From NCBI GenBank assembly GCA_963383645.1, contig OY726569.1, positions 78,090,135 to 78,154,134 of the forward strand: DNA of 64,000 bases, read 5' to 3'. Within the stretch, counting starts at the first letter, position 1, and every line of letters starts with the position of its first letter. Under the pieces are notes generated by a model. It did not search any database. It saw only the letters and a list, made by a program, of their open reading frames with translations, and had not been told where the DNA came from. This DNA comes from Muscardinus avellanarius. Taxonomy: Eukaryota > Chordata > Mammalia > Rodentia > Gliridae. Positions 22,080 through 34,082 of the stretch are shown here, piece by piece. Both the position numbers and the translations under genes were made by a program.

Positions 22080-22282
22080 AACCTGGGCCCTATCCTGGGA
22101 TTGTGGACATTTTTGGACTTGGAGGTGGCCTTATGGAGTATCGAGCCAGTATGCTGGCTGGGAAGGGTTTTGCTGTGATGGCTCTGGCTTATTACAACTT
22201 TGAAGACCTCCCCAAGGGCATAGAGACCTTGCACCTGGAGTACTTTGAAGAAGCTGTGAACTTCCTGCTCAGTCACCCTGAG
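22080..22282 (+). CDS. ACOT1/2/3/5-type thioesterase, exon 2
   Basis: This 203-nt exon encodes residues 153-220, with a split Glu codon (G|AA). It begins [20 protein letters not shown] and continues [40 protein letters not shown] and NFLLSHPE. The EPGP start and the LSHPE end are typical of ACOT1/2/3/5 rather than ACOT4/6 (which read LQHPQ or LQHPK). The donor GAG|GTGAGA is strong. The segment forms the first strands of the hydrolase fold leading to the nucleophile elbow. Confidence 0.94.
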
Positions 22283-24447
22283 GTGAGACCTTCTAAGTTT
22301 TTTTGTTTTTTTGTTCTGAGGGTCTAGGGATGGAACTAAGGGGCGTTCAACCTCCGAGCTACACCCTCTGCCCTATTTTTTATTCTTTATTTTGAAACAG
22401 GGTCTCACTAAGTTGCAGAGGGCCTCACTAAGCAGCTGAGGCTGTCCACAAACCTCATCCTCTGGTCTCAGCCTCCTGAATGCTGGGATTACAATGGTGT
22501 GCCACCACGTGCGGCTGAGATCCTCTAAGTTTTATGGGCTGCCTGTTGGTCTGTTCATGCCTGCTCTTGGTTTCACCCAGTTAATGCTTTCATGAGAGCC
22601 CCTCACCCAACACCCACTGCCTTTTATAGTCACTTCTCACAGAGTCTTCTATTCAATTTTCATTCTTTTTTTATTTTTGAGGGGTTGAGCACTGTGAATT
22701 GAACCTAAAGGCATTCCATCTCCAATCTATACCCCAACTCTTTAAATATGTTTAAAAATAGGTTGCTCAGAGTCTTAATAGGTGGCTGAGGCTGGTCTCC
22801 AACCTGCAATCTTTCTGTCAAAGACTCCCAAGTGCTACGATTATAGGCATGTGCTTCCATACCTGTCTACCTCAATGTAGGTCTATATTACCATAGTAAC
22901 ATAATTGTTATTAGTAAAGAAGATGCTAGTAGATATTCTGGAATTCTGAATTCAAGTATGTTATGAGTCTTTGAGTCCAGTAACCCTCCCTCTCCTGGGG
23001 CCCCTGTGAGAGCAAAGTGTTAACCTGAAGGAGAAACTTGACAGCCAATGCCTGGGAGCCAGGAATGTTCTGAGGCTTCTAGACTCCTTTGGCAGAGGAT
23101 AGGAGATAATCCCTGCTTACTTTTGTCATTCAGGGCTCAAAGCAGATAGAAGCACTGGAGCTCTTAGAAAAGGGATCCGGTGAGCTGGGCTGGATGGTGC
23201 ATGCTTGTGATCCCAGCATTTGGGAGGCTAAGACAGAAGGATTGTGGTTCACTGCCAGCCTCAACTACTTAGTAAGGCCCTTTGCAACTCAATGAAACTC
23301 TGTTTCAAAAATAAAGCATAAAGGCCAGGCATGGTGGCACACGCTTGTAATCCCTGTGTTTGGGAGGCTGAGACAGGAGGATCGCACGGTTCGAAGCCAG
23401 CCTCAGCTACTTAGTGAGGCTCTCAGCAACTTAGTGAAATGCTGTTTCCAAATAAAATATAAAAAAGGTCTGGGAGTATAGCCCGGAGGTAGAAAGCCTC
23501 TGGGTTCCACCCCTAGTACCACCAAACAAACAAACAAACAAACAAAAATAAATAAATAAAGAATAAAAAATAGGGCTTGGGGTATAGCTTGGAGGTAGAA
23601 TATCCATGGGTTCAATCCCCAGTACCAAAAAAAGAAAAAAGAAAAGTAAAGGTGTCAGGTAAAAAAATAAAATAAAAAAGAAAAGAAACCAGTTGCAATG
23701 GTGTGCCCATAAACCCAGCACTCAGGGAGGCTGAGACAGGAGGATCACAGATTCTCAGCCAGCCTCAGCAACCTTGTAAGGCCCTCTGCAACTTAGTGAG
23801 ACTTGTTTCCAAATAGAAAATAAAAAATAGGCCTGGGAGTAGGGCTCAGTGTAGAAAGAAGAAAGAAAGAAGAAAGAAAGGAAGGAAAGAAGGAAGGAAG
23901 GAAGGAAGGAAGGAAGGAAGGAAGGAAGGAAGGAAGGGGAAGGTGTAGACCAGCCCAATATATAAAGAAAAGTTAAATTTGGGTTTGATCTTTGCCAATT
24001 TCTCATTCCATTACCTTGGCACCTCTGTTTTCTTCTTTGAAAACCTGAGCTGAAGCCAGGTGTGGTGGCACATGTCTGTAATCCCAATACTTGGGAGGCT
24101 GAGACAGGAGGATCACAAGTTCCAGGACAACCTCAACTCTCTCATCAACCTAATGACACACTCTTTCAAAATTAAATTAGGCTACGGTTGTAGCTTAGAA
24201 GTAGAATGTCCCTGGGTTCAATCCTCAGTACCAAAAAGAAAAGAAAAAAGAAAAAGAAAACCTAGGGTTAGCCAGGTACAGTGGCCCACACCTGTAATGG
24301 GAGACTGAGACAGGTAGATAGAGGTTACCCTTGGCAACTTAGTGAGGCCCTCAGCAACCTAGTGAGACTCTGTCTCAAACTAAAAATAAAATAGGCCTGG
24401 GATGTAGCTTGGAGGTAGACCATCCCTGGGTTCAGTCCTCAGTATAC

Positions 24448-24498
<51 letters not shown>

Positions 24499-26409
24499 TG
24501 GGGTGGTTAAATATTTAATTCCTAGCACTTTAGTGAGAAATTTTGGTTAAACCTTCTGTAATAATGTCTATTAGAGAAGCCACAAGGGGGGAAAAAAAAA
24601 ACTGGTGTGAGAGTCCACCAAATAGCCATTTGTTTATAGTAGAGGATGCTGGGATCCAGGACTGGAACAGTCCTTATGGACAGCGCAGCTCCAACCACCC
24701 TGGAGGGCTTGAGCTGGGAATGGAAGACAAGAAGAGAGCAACTACAGACAGCAGGTCCTCAGATTTTGCTGTGAAAGGGGGACGAGAGTGAGGGCAGTAG
24801 CTAGAGCGGATGTGGGGGTCGTGGATGAATGGATGAAGTGCTAGAGCAGGAAGGAACCCAGGGGCCTGAGCCAGGAGAGACGCACAGAGGAGGAGAGGGC
24901 AGGAAGTGGCTGCAGGAGGGCGTCCCACGCACAGTGGAGGCTGGCTTTGAGCGGCTTGAGCTCAGCCAGAGAGCGTGATTCACAGGGTAGAAGGTAGGTT
25001 TGGCCATGAGAAAATGAGAATGTCCTACCAGATAGCTTCTGTTTTCTCAGTGAAGAGAGAAGAACTGAAAGTGAAGGTGTATATGCAGGTTAAAGGGTCT
25101 GAAGGAGCCAGGCATGGTGAAGCACACCTGTAATCCCAGCACTTGGGAGGCTGAGACAGGAGGATTACAGGACGAAGGATAGCCTTGGCAATGTAGCAAG
25201 ACTCGCAGCAACTTAGCAAGACCCCGTTTCAAAGGGAAAATATAAAAAAGGCTGAGGACATAGCTCAGAGGTAGCCTGACCCTTGGTTCAATCACTGGTA
25301 TACCCCCCCCAACACACACAAAATTGGCCTTGAGGGGTAGAATGCCCTAGGAGTGAATCTCCACTATTACAAATGTGGAGGAGGTAGAAGGCAATATGAA
25401 GTGATTTTTTTTTTTTTAGTACTGGGGATGGAAGCCAGGCACATTTTGCATCTGAGCTATACCTCCAGTCCTAGTTTTTATTCTTTATTTTGAAACAGGG
25501 TCTCACTGAATTGCAAAAGGCCTAAGTAGCTGAGGCTGTCCTCGAACTGCAATCCTCCCGTCTCAGCCTCCCAAATGCTGGGATTACAAGCATGCACCAC
25601 CACGCCCAACTTGAAGTGATCTTATGTAGAAGTGGAAAGCAAAATCCCAGGGAAGCATTGCAGGACTGATGGGCGATGTTGGGCTCTTGTGAAATGAAAG
25701 TGAATTGAAAAAATGTGTATTTTTCCCCCCAAGCAGTGGTCATTTATACCAGTGCAGGGCTGGAGGAATGGAATAGGTGAATTTTACCAGGGGTGGCCCT
25801 TTGCCAGACCAGTATGACCAAAGGAAGACAGGTATTAAGGAGTCAAGCTACAAGACTGCCTTCTGGGTAGAGCATGGGATGGAAAAGAGTGTGGACAAGA
25901 CTGACAAGAGTATTTGAAAAGTAGTAGTTCTACTGATGAACCATGAAGTCTAAGCCCAGAGAGGTGGGAGTAGCCAACATGAGATGCTGATGGTGAAGTG
26001 GTAGCCAAAGCCTCAAAGAGGTGGAAATGGGTTTTACTCTAAGGGCCAAACTGCAAAGACTCAAGACAGTGACCAGACAATGAGATGCTTGAAGTGGAGA
26101 GTGTGAGATGATATACTTGTTGATGGTGACTGGTTTATGTCATGACAGTGGAGTGACTTGCTCATTGGGAAAGAGGAAAAGATCTCAGGGGGTGTGGAAG
26201 TAAGGAACTGAGAGGCCAGAGTACTTGATAGATTGCCTTGGGTTTTGAAGTCACCAAGATGGAGAAATTGTGGAAAGTAAGATAGATAAACCTCCCTAGG
26301 TTGCAACCTTGAGCCCAAGTTTAGGCTCAGATCTGATGTCCAGGGTGGGTTCCTCACCCTACTGACTCTTCTTGGATTCATTCCTCTTTTTCTTCCATCC
26401 CTTTCTCAG
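22283..26409 (+). other. Intron 2 of the second ACOT gene
   Basis: SINEs on minus: 22300-22515, 22670-22870, 25402-25612. On plus: 23183-23320, 23321-23525, 23565-23630, 23690-23860, 24054-24235, 24268-24448, 25108-25300. Simple repeats: (GAAA)/(GGAA)n 23862-23938 and (CA)n 24447-24497. Longer non-repeat stretches at 22870-23180, 24500-25105 and 25613-26400 show no recognisable gene. The acceptor CTTTCTCAG ends at 26409. Confidence 0.8.
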
Positions 26410-27009
26410 GTAAAGGGTCCAGGAGTTGGGCTGCTTGGGAATTCCAAAGGAGGAGAACTCTGCCTCTCCATGGCCTCTTTCCTGAAGGGCATCACAGCTG
26501 CCGTCATAATCAACGGCTCAGTGGGCAATGTCGGGGGAACATTATGCTACAAGGACGAGATGCTGCCCCCCCTGAGTGTCAGGAGTGATCGATTCAAGGT
26601 GACCAAAGATGGCATCGTGGACATGGTGGACGTCCTGGGCAGCCCTTTGGAGGAGCAGAAGAGCTTCATTCCAGTGGAAAGGTCTGACACCGCCTTCCTG
26701 TTCCTTGTAGGTCAGGATGACCACAACTGGAAGAGCGAGTTCTATGCTCACGAGGCCTCGAAGCGCTTACAGGCCCACGGGAAGGAAAAGCCCCAGATCA
26801 TCTGCTACCCGGCAGCGGGGCACTATATTGAGCCCCCTTACTTCCCCTTGTGCCGGGTCTCCATTAACAGCATGATAGGCAAACCTGTGATCTTGGGAGG
26901 GGAGCCCAGGGCTCATGCGATGGCCCAGGTGGATGCATGGAGGCAACTCCAGACTTTCTTCCACAAACACTTGGGTGATGAAAAGGAGATGATTCCAGCA
27001 AAACTCTAA
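26410..27009 (+). CDS. ACOT1/2/3/5-type thioesterase, exon 3 (catalytic domain, PTS1 AKL)
   Basis: This exon encodes residues 221-419 and TAA (27007-27009). It starts VKGPGVGLLGNSKGGELCLS. The catalytic serine is Ser232 in G-N-S-K-G, the acid Asp324 in GQDDHNW and the base His358 in [10 protein letters not shown], the same numbering as in rodent Acot1-class enzymes. The residue before the serine is Asn, where this subfamily usually has Ile. The C-terminus IPAKL carries a type 1 peroxisomal signal (AKL). The inferred role is hydrolysis of medium/long-chain acyl-CoA inside peroxisomes to restrain beta-oxidation intermediates and free CoASH. In mouse the AKL-tailed Acot3 and Acot5 occupy the same cluster position between Acot4 and Acot6. 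No frame damage is seen. Confidence 0.93.
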   Translation, partial: VKGPGVGLLGNSKGGELCLSMASFLKGITAAVIINGSVGNVGGTLCYKDEMLPPLSVRSDRFKVTKDGIVDMVDVLGSPLEEQKSFIPVERSDTAFLFLVGQDDHNWKSEFYAHEASKRLQAHGKEKPQIICYPAAGHYIEPPYFPLCRVSINSMIGKPVILGGEPRAHAMAQVDAWRQLQTFFHKHLGDEKEMIPAKL

Positions 27010-27354
27010 TTTTTATTTGATTCTGAGGCATCTCTGCTGTTGTTCTGTCTTGGGATTCGCTGCCACAATTAGTGTGTGTATATGTATTCTGTTTTCTTTT
27101 AAATAATTACCTAGAGCTGGCGTAGTGGCGTACATTTGTAATCCCAGTTCTTTGGAAGCTGAGACAGAAGGACAACAGTTTTAAGGCCAGCCTCAGCTAC
27201 TTAGTGTGGCCCTCTACAACTTAGTGAGACTATTTGAATAAAAAACTAAGAAATAGATTGGGGGGCATAGCATGGGGGGAGAATGCTCCTGGGTTCAATC
27301 CCTAGTACAGCAATAAATACATAAATAAATACATAAATTCTTAGAATCTTTTCC

Positions 27355-27436
<82 letters not shown>

Positions 27437-28591
27437 GGGGATGAAACCTGGGGGCATTCTACTTCCAAGCTATACCTCTAGCCCTATTTTAATATTTGAT
27501 TTTGAAACAAGTCCTTACTAAGTTGCTGAGGCTGGCTGCAAACCTGTGATCCTCCTGTCTCAGCCTCCTGAGTACTGGGACTACAAGAGTGTGCCACCCT
27601 GCCCAGTTTCCAAAAAGGATATTTATAAACTCAACACATTGTCATATGAAGAGAGGAGTGAATCTGCATACAAACACATAACATAACAAACAGGAAAAAC
27701 TTACCTCTTACTCTTGCCAAGCATGCATTGGATATGGCTTTAGCTCTGAAAAGAAAAATGAGTAACACTAATAACAGTGCCTGCTACATAATTGGGAGTT
27801 GAAGAATTATTTGCTAAATGACTTAATAAATAATTAACAACTATACTATAAATCTGGGGTATAGCTCAGAGATAGGAGGCCTCTTGGTTCAATCCCCAGT
27901 ACCAAAAAAAAATTTTTAACAACTACGACAATGTAGTGAATCAAATTAATTCCTGCATGGTCACAAGAGATGAGTCTGAGATGTGCAGAGAACTTTAGAT
28001 TTACCTTTTTTTTCTTTTCTTTTTTTTTTTTTTTTGATACTATGGATAGAACCCAGGGGCATGCTGCCTCAGAGCTATACACCAGGGCCTATTTTTTATT
28101 CTTTATTTTGAAACAGTGTCTCACTGAGTTGCAAAGGGCCTCACTAGGTACCTGAGGCTGTTTGTGAACCAGGGTCCTTCTGTTTCAGCCTCCTGAATGC
28201 TGGGATACAGTGTGTGCCACCACGCCCGGCTTATGGTTCAGCTTTTAAAGGGCTTCAGGGAGAGGTGAAAATAGAGTTTAATTAAGACAGGAGGATCACA
28301 AGTTTGAGGTCAGCCTTGGCTACTTAGCGAGACCCTGGCTCTCAATTGAAAATAAAAAAGGAGCCGGGCTTAGTGGTGCATGCCTGTAATCCCTGTACTT
28401 GAGAGGCTGAGAGAAGGATCACAGACTCCAGGCCTGTCTCAGTAATTTGGCAAGACTCAGCAACCTAGCAAGACACTGTTTCAAAACAAAATATAAAAGG
28501 GCTGGAGGTGTAGCTTGGAGGTCGAATATCTCTGGGTTCAATCCCCAGTCCCAGTACTACAGAGGGAGAGGGAGGGAGGGAGGGAGGGAGG

Positions 28592-28658
<67 letters not shown>

Positions 28659-31600
28659 TAAAAGTGCTGGGTGTGGTGGTGCATACCTGGAAGGCTGAGA
28701 CAGGAGGGGTACAGGTTTGAAGCCAGCTTCAGCTTAATTTAATGACAGCATAATGACACCCTCAGCAACACAGCACGACCCTGTATAAAAAAAAAAAAAA
28801 AAAAAAGGAGCCAGGTCTGGTGGGGCACACTTGTAATCCCAGCATTTGGGAGGCTGAGACCGGAGGATCATGGTTTGAGACCAGCCTCATCTACTTAGTG
28901 AGGCCCTTTGCAACTCAGTGAGACCCTGCTTCAAAATAAAGAATAAAAAATAGGGTTGGGGGTGTAGCTCAAAGGTAGAATGTCCTGGGTTCCATCCCCA
29001 GTACTACAAAAAATTTAAAATATTAAAAATAAAATAAGGCCAGGTTGTAGCTCCTGTATTCAATCTCTTGGAAGGAAGGAAGGAAGGAAGGAAGGAAGGA
29101 AATAATGAGTAAAGTTTCCCCAGATTTCATGAAAGATATGAATATAAACATTCAATATCAAAATGACCACACAGAGACATAGTCTAATCAACCTTCTAAA
29201 ATCTAGTGATAAATATTCTTGAGAACTTCAATAGAAAAGTAACTCTCATCACATACAAGGGATCTTCAAATTCAAAGTGCTGGAAAAAAAATATTAACCT
29301 AGAATCTTACACATTGGTGAGCACACAAGTGTTTAAAGATATAATTTTAGCTGAGCATGGTGGTACATGCTTGTAATCCCAGCATTTGGGAGGCTGAGAC
29401 AGGAAGATCTTGGTTCACGGACAGCCTCAGCTACTTAGTGAGGCCCTTTGCAACTCAGTGAGACCCTGTTTCAAAATAAAGAATAAAAAATAGGGCTAGG
29501 GGTGTAGCTTGGAGGTAGAATGTCTCTAGGTTCCATCCCCAGTACCACAAAAAATAAAAAGAAAAAAATCTGTAACATCAAGAACCAAAAGGGAGCCAAC
29601 CATGATGGTACATGCCTGTAATCTCAGTACTTGGGAGGCTGTCATGAGAATCACAGGTTCGAAGCCAATCTTAGCAATTTAGTGAAGCCCTCAGCAACCT
29701 AGTGAGAACCTATTTCAAAATAAAAAATAAAAAAGGGGCTGGGCATGTAGCTTAGAAGTAGACTGACCCTGGGTTCAATTCTCAACAAGAAGAAAAAAGG
29801 AAAAGAACCAAAAGGGATGGGGAAAGAGCTGTAAAGGACACAGAGTATATATAGTATTAAATTTAAACTGGTATAAGCCGGGCGTGGTGGCACATGCTTG
29901 TAATCCCCGCGCTTGGGAGGCAGAGACAGGAGGATTGTGCAGGTTCGAAGCCAGCCGCACTGGCTTAAGAGACCCTGTTTCCAAATAAAAATGTAAAAAT
30001 AGGTCTGGGAGTGTAGCCCAGAGGTAGAAGGGCTTCCAGGAACCCCAGTACCACCACCACCACCAAAAAATTTAAACTGGTATAATTCAATCTAGAATAT
30101 TAAATTCTGTGTATGTGTTTTCCTAGGGATTGAACCCAGGGGGACATACTACCTCTGGAATACACCTCAGCCCAATTTTTACTTTGTGTGTGTGTGGCGG
30201 CGGGGGGTACTGGGGATGGCATCTAGGAGCCTTCTACCTCCAGGCTACACTCCCAGACCTATTGTATATTTTATTTGGAAACAGGGTCTCTAAAGCCAGG
30301 GGAGGCTGGCTTCGAACCAGTGCAATCTTCCTGTCTCAGCCTCCCAAGCACGGGGATTACAAGCGTGCGCCACCTTGCCCAGATTATTTCTTAATTTTGA
30401 AGCAGAGACTCACTAAGTTGCTGAGGAGCTTGATAAGTTGCTGAGGCTGGCCACAAATCTTCGATTTTTTTGTCTTCGCCTACTAAATACTGGGATCACA
30501 GGTGTGTGCCACTATGTCCGACTGTATAAATTTTTAGAACGTTCATCATAATCCCCATGGTAACCATAAAGAAAATAGGTTTACAATATGCACAAAAGGC
30601 GATAAAGTCATTTGAGTCAGGCCTCAGATATAACTTTCTGCTGCTTACTACTAGAGTTCTACCTTGGAAGTTAGTAAATTTCCTTTTACCCATTATCAGT
30701 GTGGTTCTTACAGGATTAATATTCTCCAAGTCTGGTTCCTCCTTTGTAATATCTGAAAAATACTTCCAATGTTTTACACCACTGTTGCATTTTATATGCA
30801 AGCCAGGGTTGGTGGTGTCCCCTTGTAATCCCAGTACTTGGGAGGCTGTAAGGCTTTCATCACCTAGCGAGACCCTATTTCAAAATAAAAATAAAGTAGG
30901 GTTGGGGATGTAGCTTGGAGGTAGAATACCCCTGGGTTCAATCCCCAGTACCACAATAAATAAACAAATGAATGAATGATATGTTCTTAAATATTCATAG
31001 TACTATATAGCATTATTTCTTTTTTTGTATGTGTGTATATGATACTGGAGATTGAGTTATACCCCCAGCCAACCCTACTTTATGTTTTATTTTGAAAGAG
31101 GGTCTCACTGAGTTGCAGAGGGCTGCACCAATTTTAGGAGGCTGGTCTAGGGCCTTCTAACTCTGGGCTATACTCCCAGACCTATTTTATATCTTTTATT
31201 TGGAAAGAGGGTCTCACTAAGTAGCTGAGACTGGCTTTGAACCTGCACGATCCTCCTGTCTCAGCCTCTCAAGTACTAGGATTACAAGCATGTGCCACCA
31301 CACCCAGCTCTAACAGTCCCATACTTGAAACTACTGAATATCCATTTCCAGTAAAATGGACAAATTCATTTGTGATCACAAATAGCATATTATTTAGTAG
31401 TGATAAAAAATCTACCACTGTACCAAACACAATTATATAATTCTCACAAATGTAGTGATTAGTAGGACACGGTAGTGCATACCTATGATCCCAGTACTTG
31501 GGAGGCAGAGACTGGAGGATTGCAGGTTCAAGTCCAGCCTCAGCAAGAAATGTAGTGTTGAGTGAAAGATGACATATCTCAGAGCTGGGTGTGGAGGAGC

Positions 31601-31930
31601 ACACTTGTAATTCTAGAATTTGAGAGGTTGAGACGACAGGAGAATTCACGTTTAAGACCAGTCTCAGGAATTTAGTAAGGCTCTCCACAACTCAGTGAGA
31701 CCCTCTTTCAAAATAAAAAGAAGGATCTGGGGGTGGTAGCGCACGCTTGTAATCTCTGCACTTGGGAGGCTGAGACAGGAGGATCGCACAGGTTCGAAGC
31801 CAGCCTCAGCTACTTAGTGAGGCTCTCAGCAACTAGTGAGACCCTGTTTCCAAATAAAATATAAAATAGGTCTGGAAGTATAGCCTGGAGGTAGGAAGTC
31901 CCTGGGTTCCGCCCCAGTACCACCAAAAAA

Positions 31931-31965
<35 letters not shown>

Positions 31966-32385
31966 ATAGAAGGAAAATAGGGCTGGGGGTGTGGTTTGGA
32001 AGTAGAAAGCCCCTGGGTTCCATCCCCACTACTGTTAAAAAAAAAAAAAAAAAACTTCAGGATTTGTTCCCATAAGGTATAAGGAAAAACTAACCTGTGG
32101 TGTTAGAATCAGGACAGAGTTTTGCTATGGTTTTAATATGCACAGAGTCCCACAAAGGCCCACGTATTAAAGATGTGGTTCCATTACAAGTGCAGTGGCA
32201 CACGCTGTAATCTCAGTACTTGGGAGGCTGAAACAGGAGGAATGCAGGTCGGTGGCCAGCCTTGGCAATTAAGTGAGGCCCTCAGAAACTTAGTGAGACA
32301 CTGTTTCAAAATAAAAAATAAAATGGGGCTGGGGATATAGCTCAGAGGTTGAACATTCACCCCTGGGTTCAATTCCCAGCACCAG

Positions 32386-32447
<62 letters not shown>

Positions 32448-34082
32448 AGAAGGGCATGCCAGGTATATGCTTGTAATCCTAGTACTTGGGAGTCTGAGAC
32501 AGGAGGATCACAGGTTTGAAGCCAGTGTTAGCAATTTAGTGAGGCCCTCTGCAATTTTGTGAGACCCTGTTTCCAAATAAAAAATAAAATAGGGTTGGAG
32601 TATAACTTGGAGGTAGAAGGCCTCTGAGTTTAGTCCCCAGTACCAAAATGAAAGAGAATGGATTAATGCACAAGAACAGTGATAAATGCCTATAATCCCA
32701 GTAATTTGGGGCCTAAAACAGAGAATAGTAGGTTCCAGGCCAGCCTCAGCAAGTTAGTAAGACTCTGCTTCAAAAATAAAATAAATATAAAGCCGGGTGT
32801 GGTGGTGCACCCTTGTAATCCCCGTGCTTGGGAGGCAGAGACAGGAGGATCGCAAGGGTTCAAAGCCAGCCTCAGCTACTTAGTGAGGCTCTCAGCAACT
32901 TAGTGAGACCGTTTCCAAATAAAATATAAATTAGGTCTGGGAGTATAGCCCAGAGGTAGAAAGCCTCTTAGTCCACCCCCAGTACCACCAAAAATAAATA
33001 AATAAAGTATAATAAAAATACTAACGGTAGCCGGGCATGGTGGCGCACGCTTGTAATCCCCGCGCTTAGGAGGCAGAGACAGGAGGATGGCGCAGGTTCG
33101 AAGCCAGCTGCGCTGGCGTAAGAGACCCTGTTTCAAAAATATAAAATAGGTCTGGGAGCGTAGCCCAGAGGTAGAAGGGCTTCCAGGAACCCCAGTACCA
33201 CCAAAAAAAAAAAAAAAAAAACACTAACGGTAATAAGGTAGGTGTGGTGGCGGCGCATGTTTGTAATCCCAGCATTTGGGAGGCTGAGAAAGGAGAATCA
33301 AATTCGCGGACAGCCTCAGCTACTTAAGGTCCTATGCAACTCAGTGAGACCCTGTTTCAAAATACATTAAAAAAAAATAGAGCTGGGGGTGTTCCTCAGA
33401 GGTAGAATGTCCCTGGGTTCCATCCCCAGCACCTTAAAAAAATGTGTTTAGGACCTCAGTGTCTTACTTTCAAGGCACTCCACTGAGTCCCTCTGACATA
33501 GTGCTTTGATTGTTCGGTCCCTTCTTTCTACCTTTATAATAATAAAGCTTTGCTTAAGCTTGCAGCAGTGTAGTTCTGGCTATTTTTTTCTAAACTAGCT
33601 AAGAACAGCAACCCATTGAGAAATATTAATCCCTTATGCTTGCCACCCTTTTTAAAATTTTTCTTGGCGTGTGTGTGGTGCTGCAGATTGAACCCAGAGC
33701 TTATTACATGCTAAGCACACTATCTCCGAATGAGCTATGCCTCTAGCCCTTCTCCTGCCTTCTTAGGCTCTTTTTTGCTTTTCTGCCATGAAATGACTCC
33801 AAGAGGGCCCTCGCCAAATGTGGGCCCCTCCAACCTGGGCTTCCCAGCCTCCAAACTGCAAAAAATAAAATACTATGCTTTTTTTTTTTTTTTCAGTACT
33901 AGGGATGGAACCCAAGGGTATTCTACCTCCAAGGGACACCTGCAACCCTATTTTTTTATTCTTTATTTTGAAACAGGGTCTCACTGAGTTGCAAGGGCCT
34001 CACTTAAGTAGCTGAGACTGGCCCCAAACAGCAATCCTCCTGTCTACCAGCGTGCACCACCACGACCTGCTCTAAACCCTAT
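27010..34082. repeat. Intergenic SINE field between the second ACOT gene and ACOT6
   Basis: Plus-strand SINEs or parts: 27114-27320, 27850-27905, 28233-28345, 28360-28555, 28660-28785, 28808-29010, 29346-29550, 29592-29790, 29876-30055, 30801-30955, 31461-31545, 31580-31720, 31722-31930, 31980-32030, 32185-32390, 32455-32650, 32655-32790, 32791-32990, 33030-33205, 33236-33440. Minus: 27433-27605, 28016-28232, 30100-30175, 30180-30385, 30386-30525, 31021-31085, 31140-31310, 33660-33750, 33880-34075. Microsatellites: (GA)n/(TG)n 27356-27432, (GGGA)n/(GA)n 28561-28655, (GGAA)n 29070-29100, (AATA)n 31930-31966, (GA)n 32390-32445. An L1-like scrap lies at about 29101-29345. At 33440-33600 'aataaagctttgcttaagc' suggests an LTR R/U5 scrap. 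Elsewhere nothing is recognised. Confidence 0.8.
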
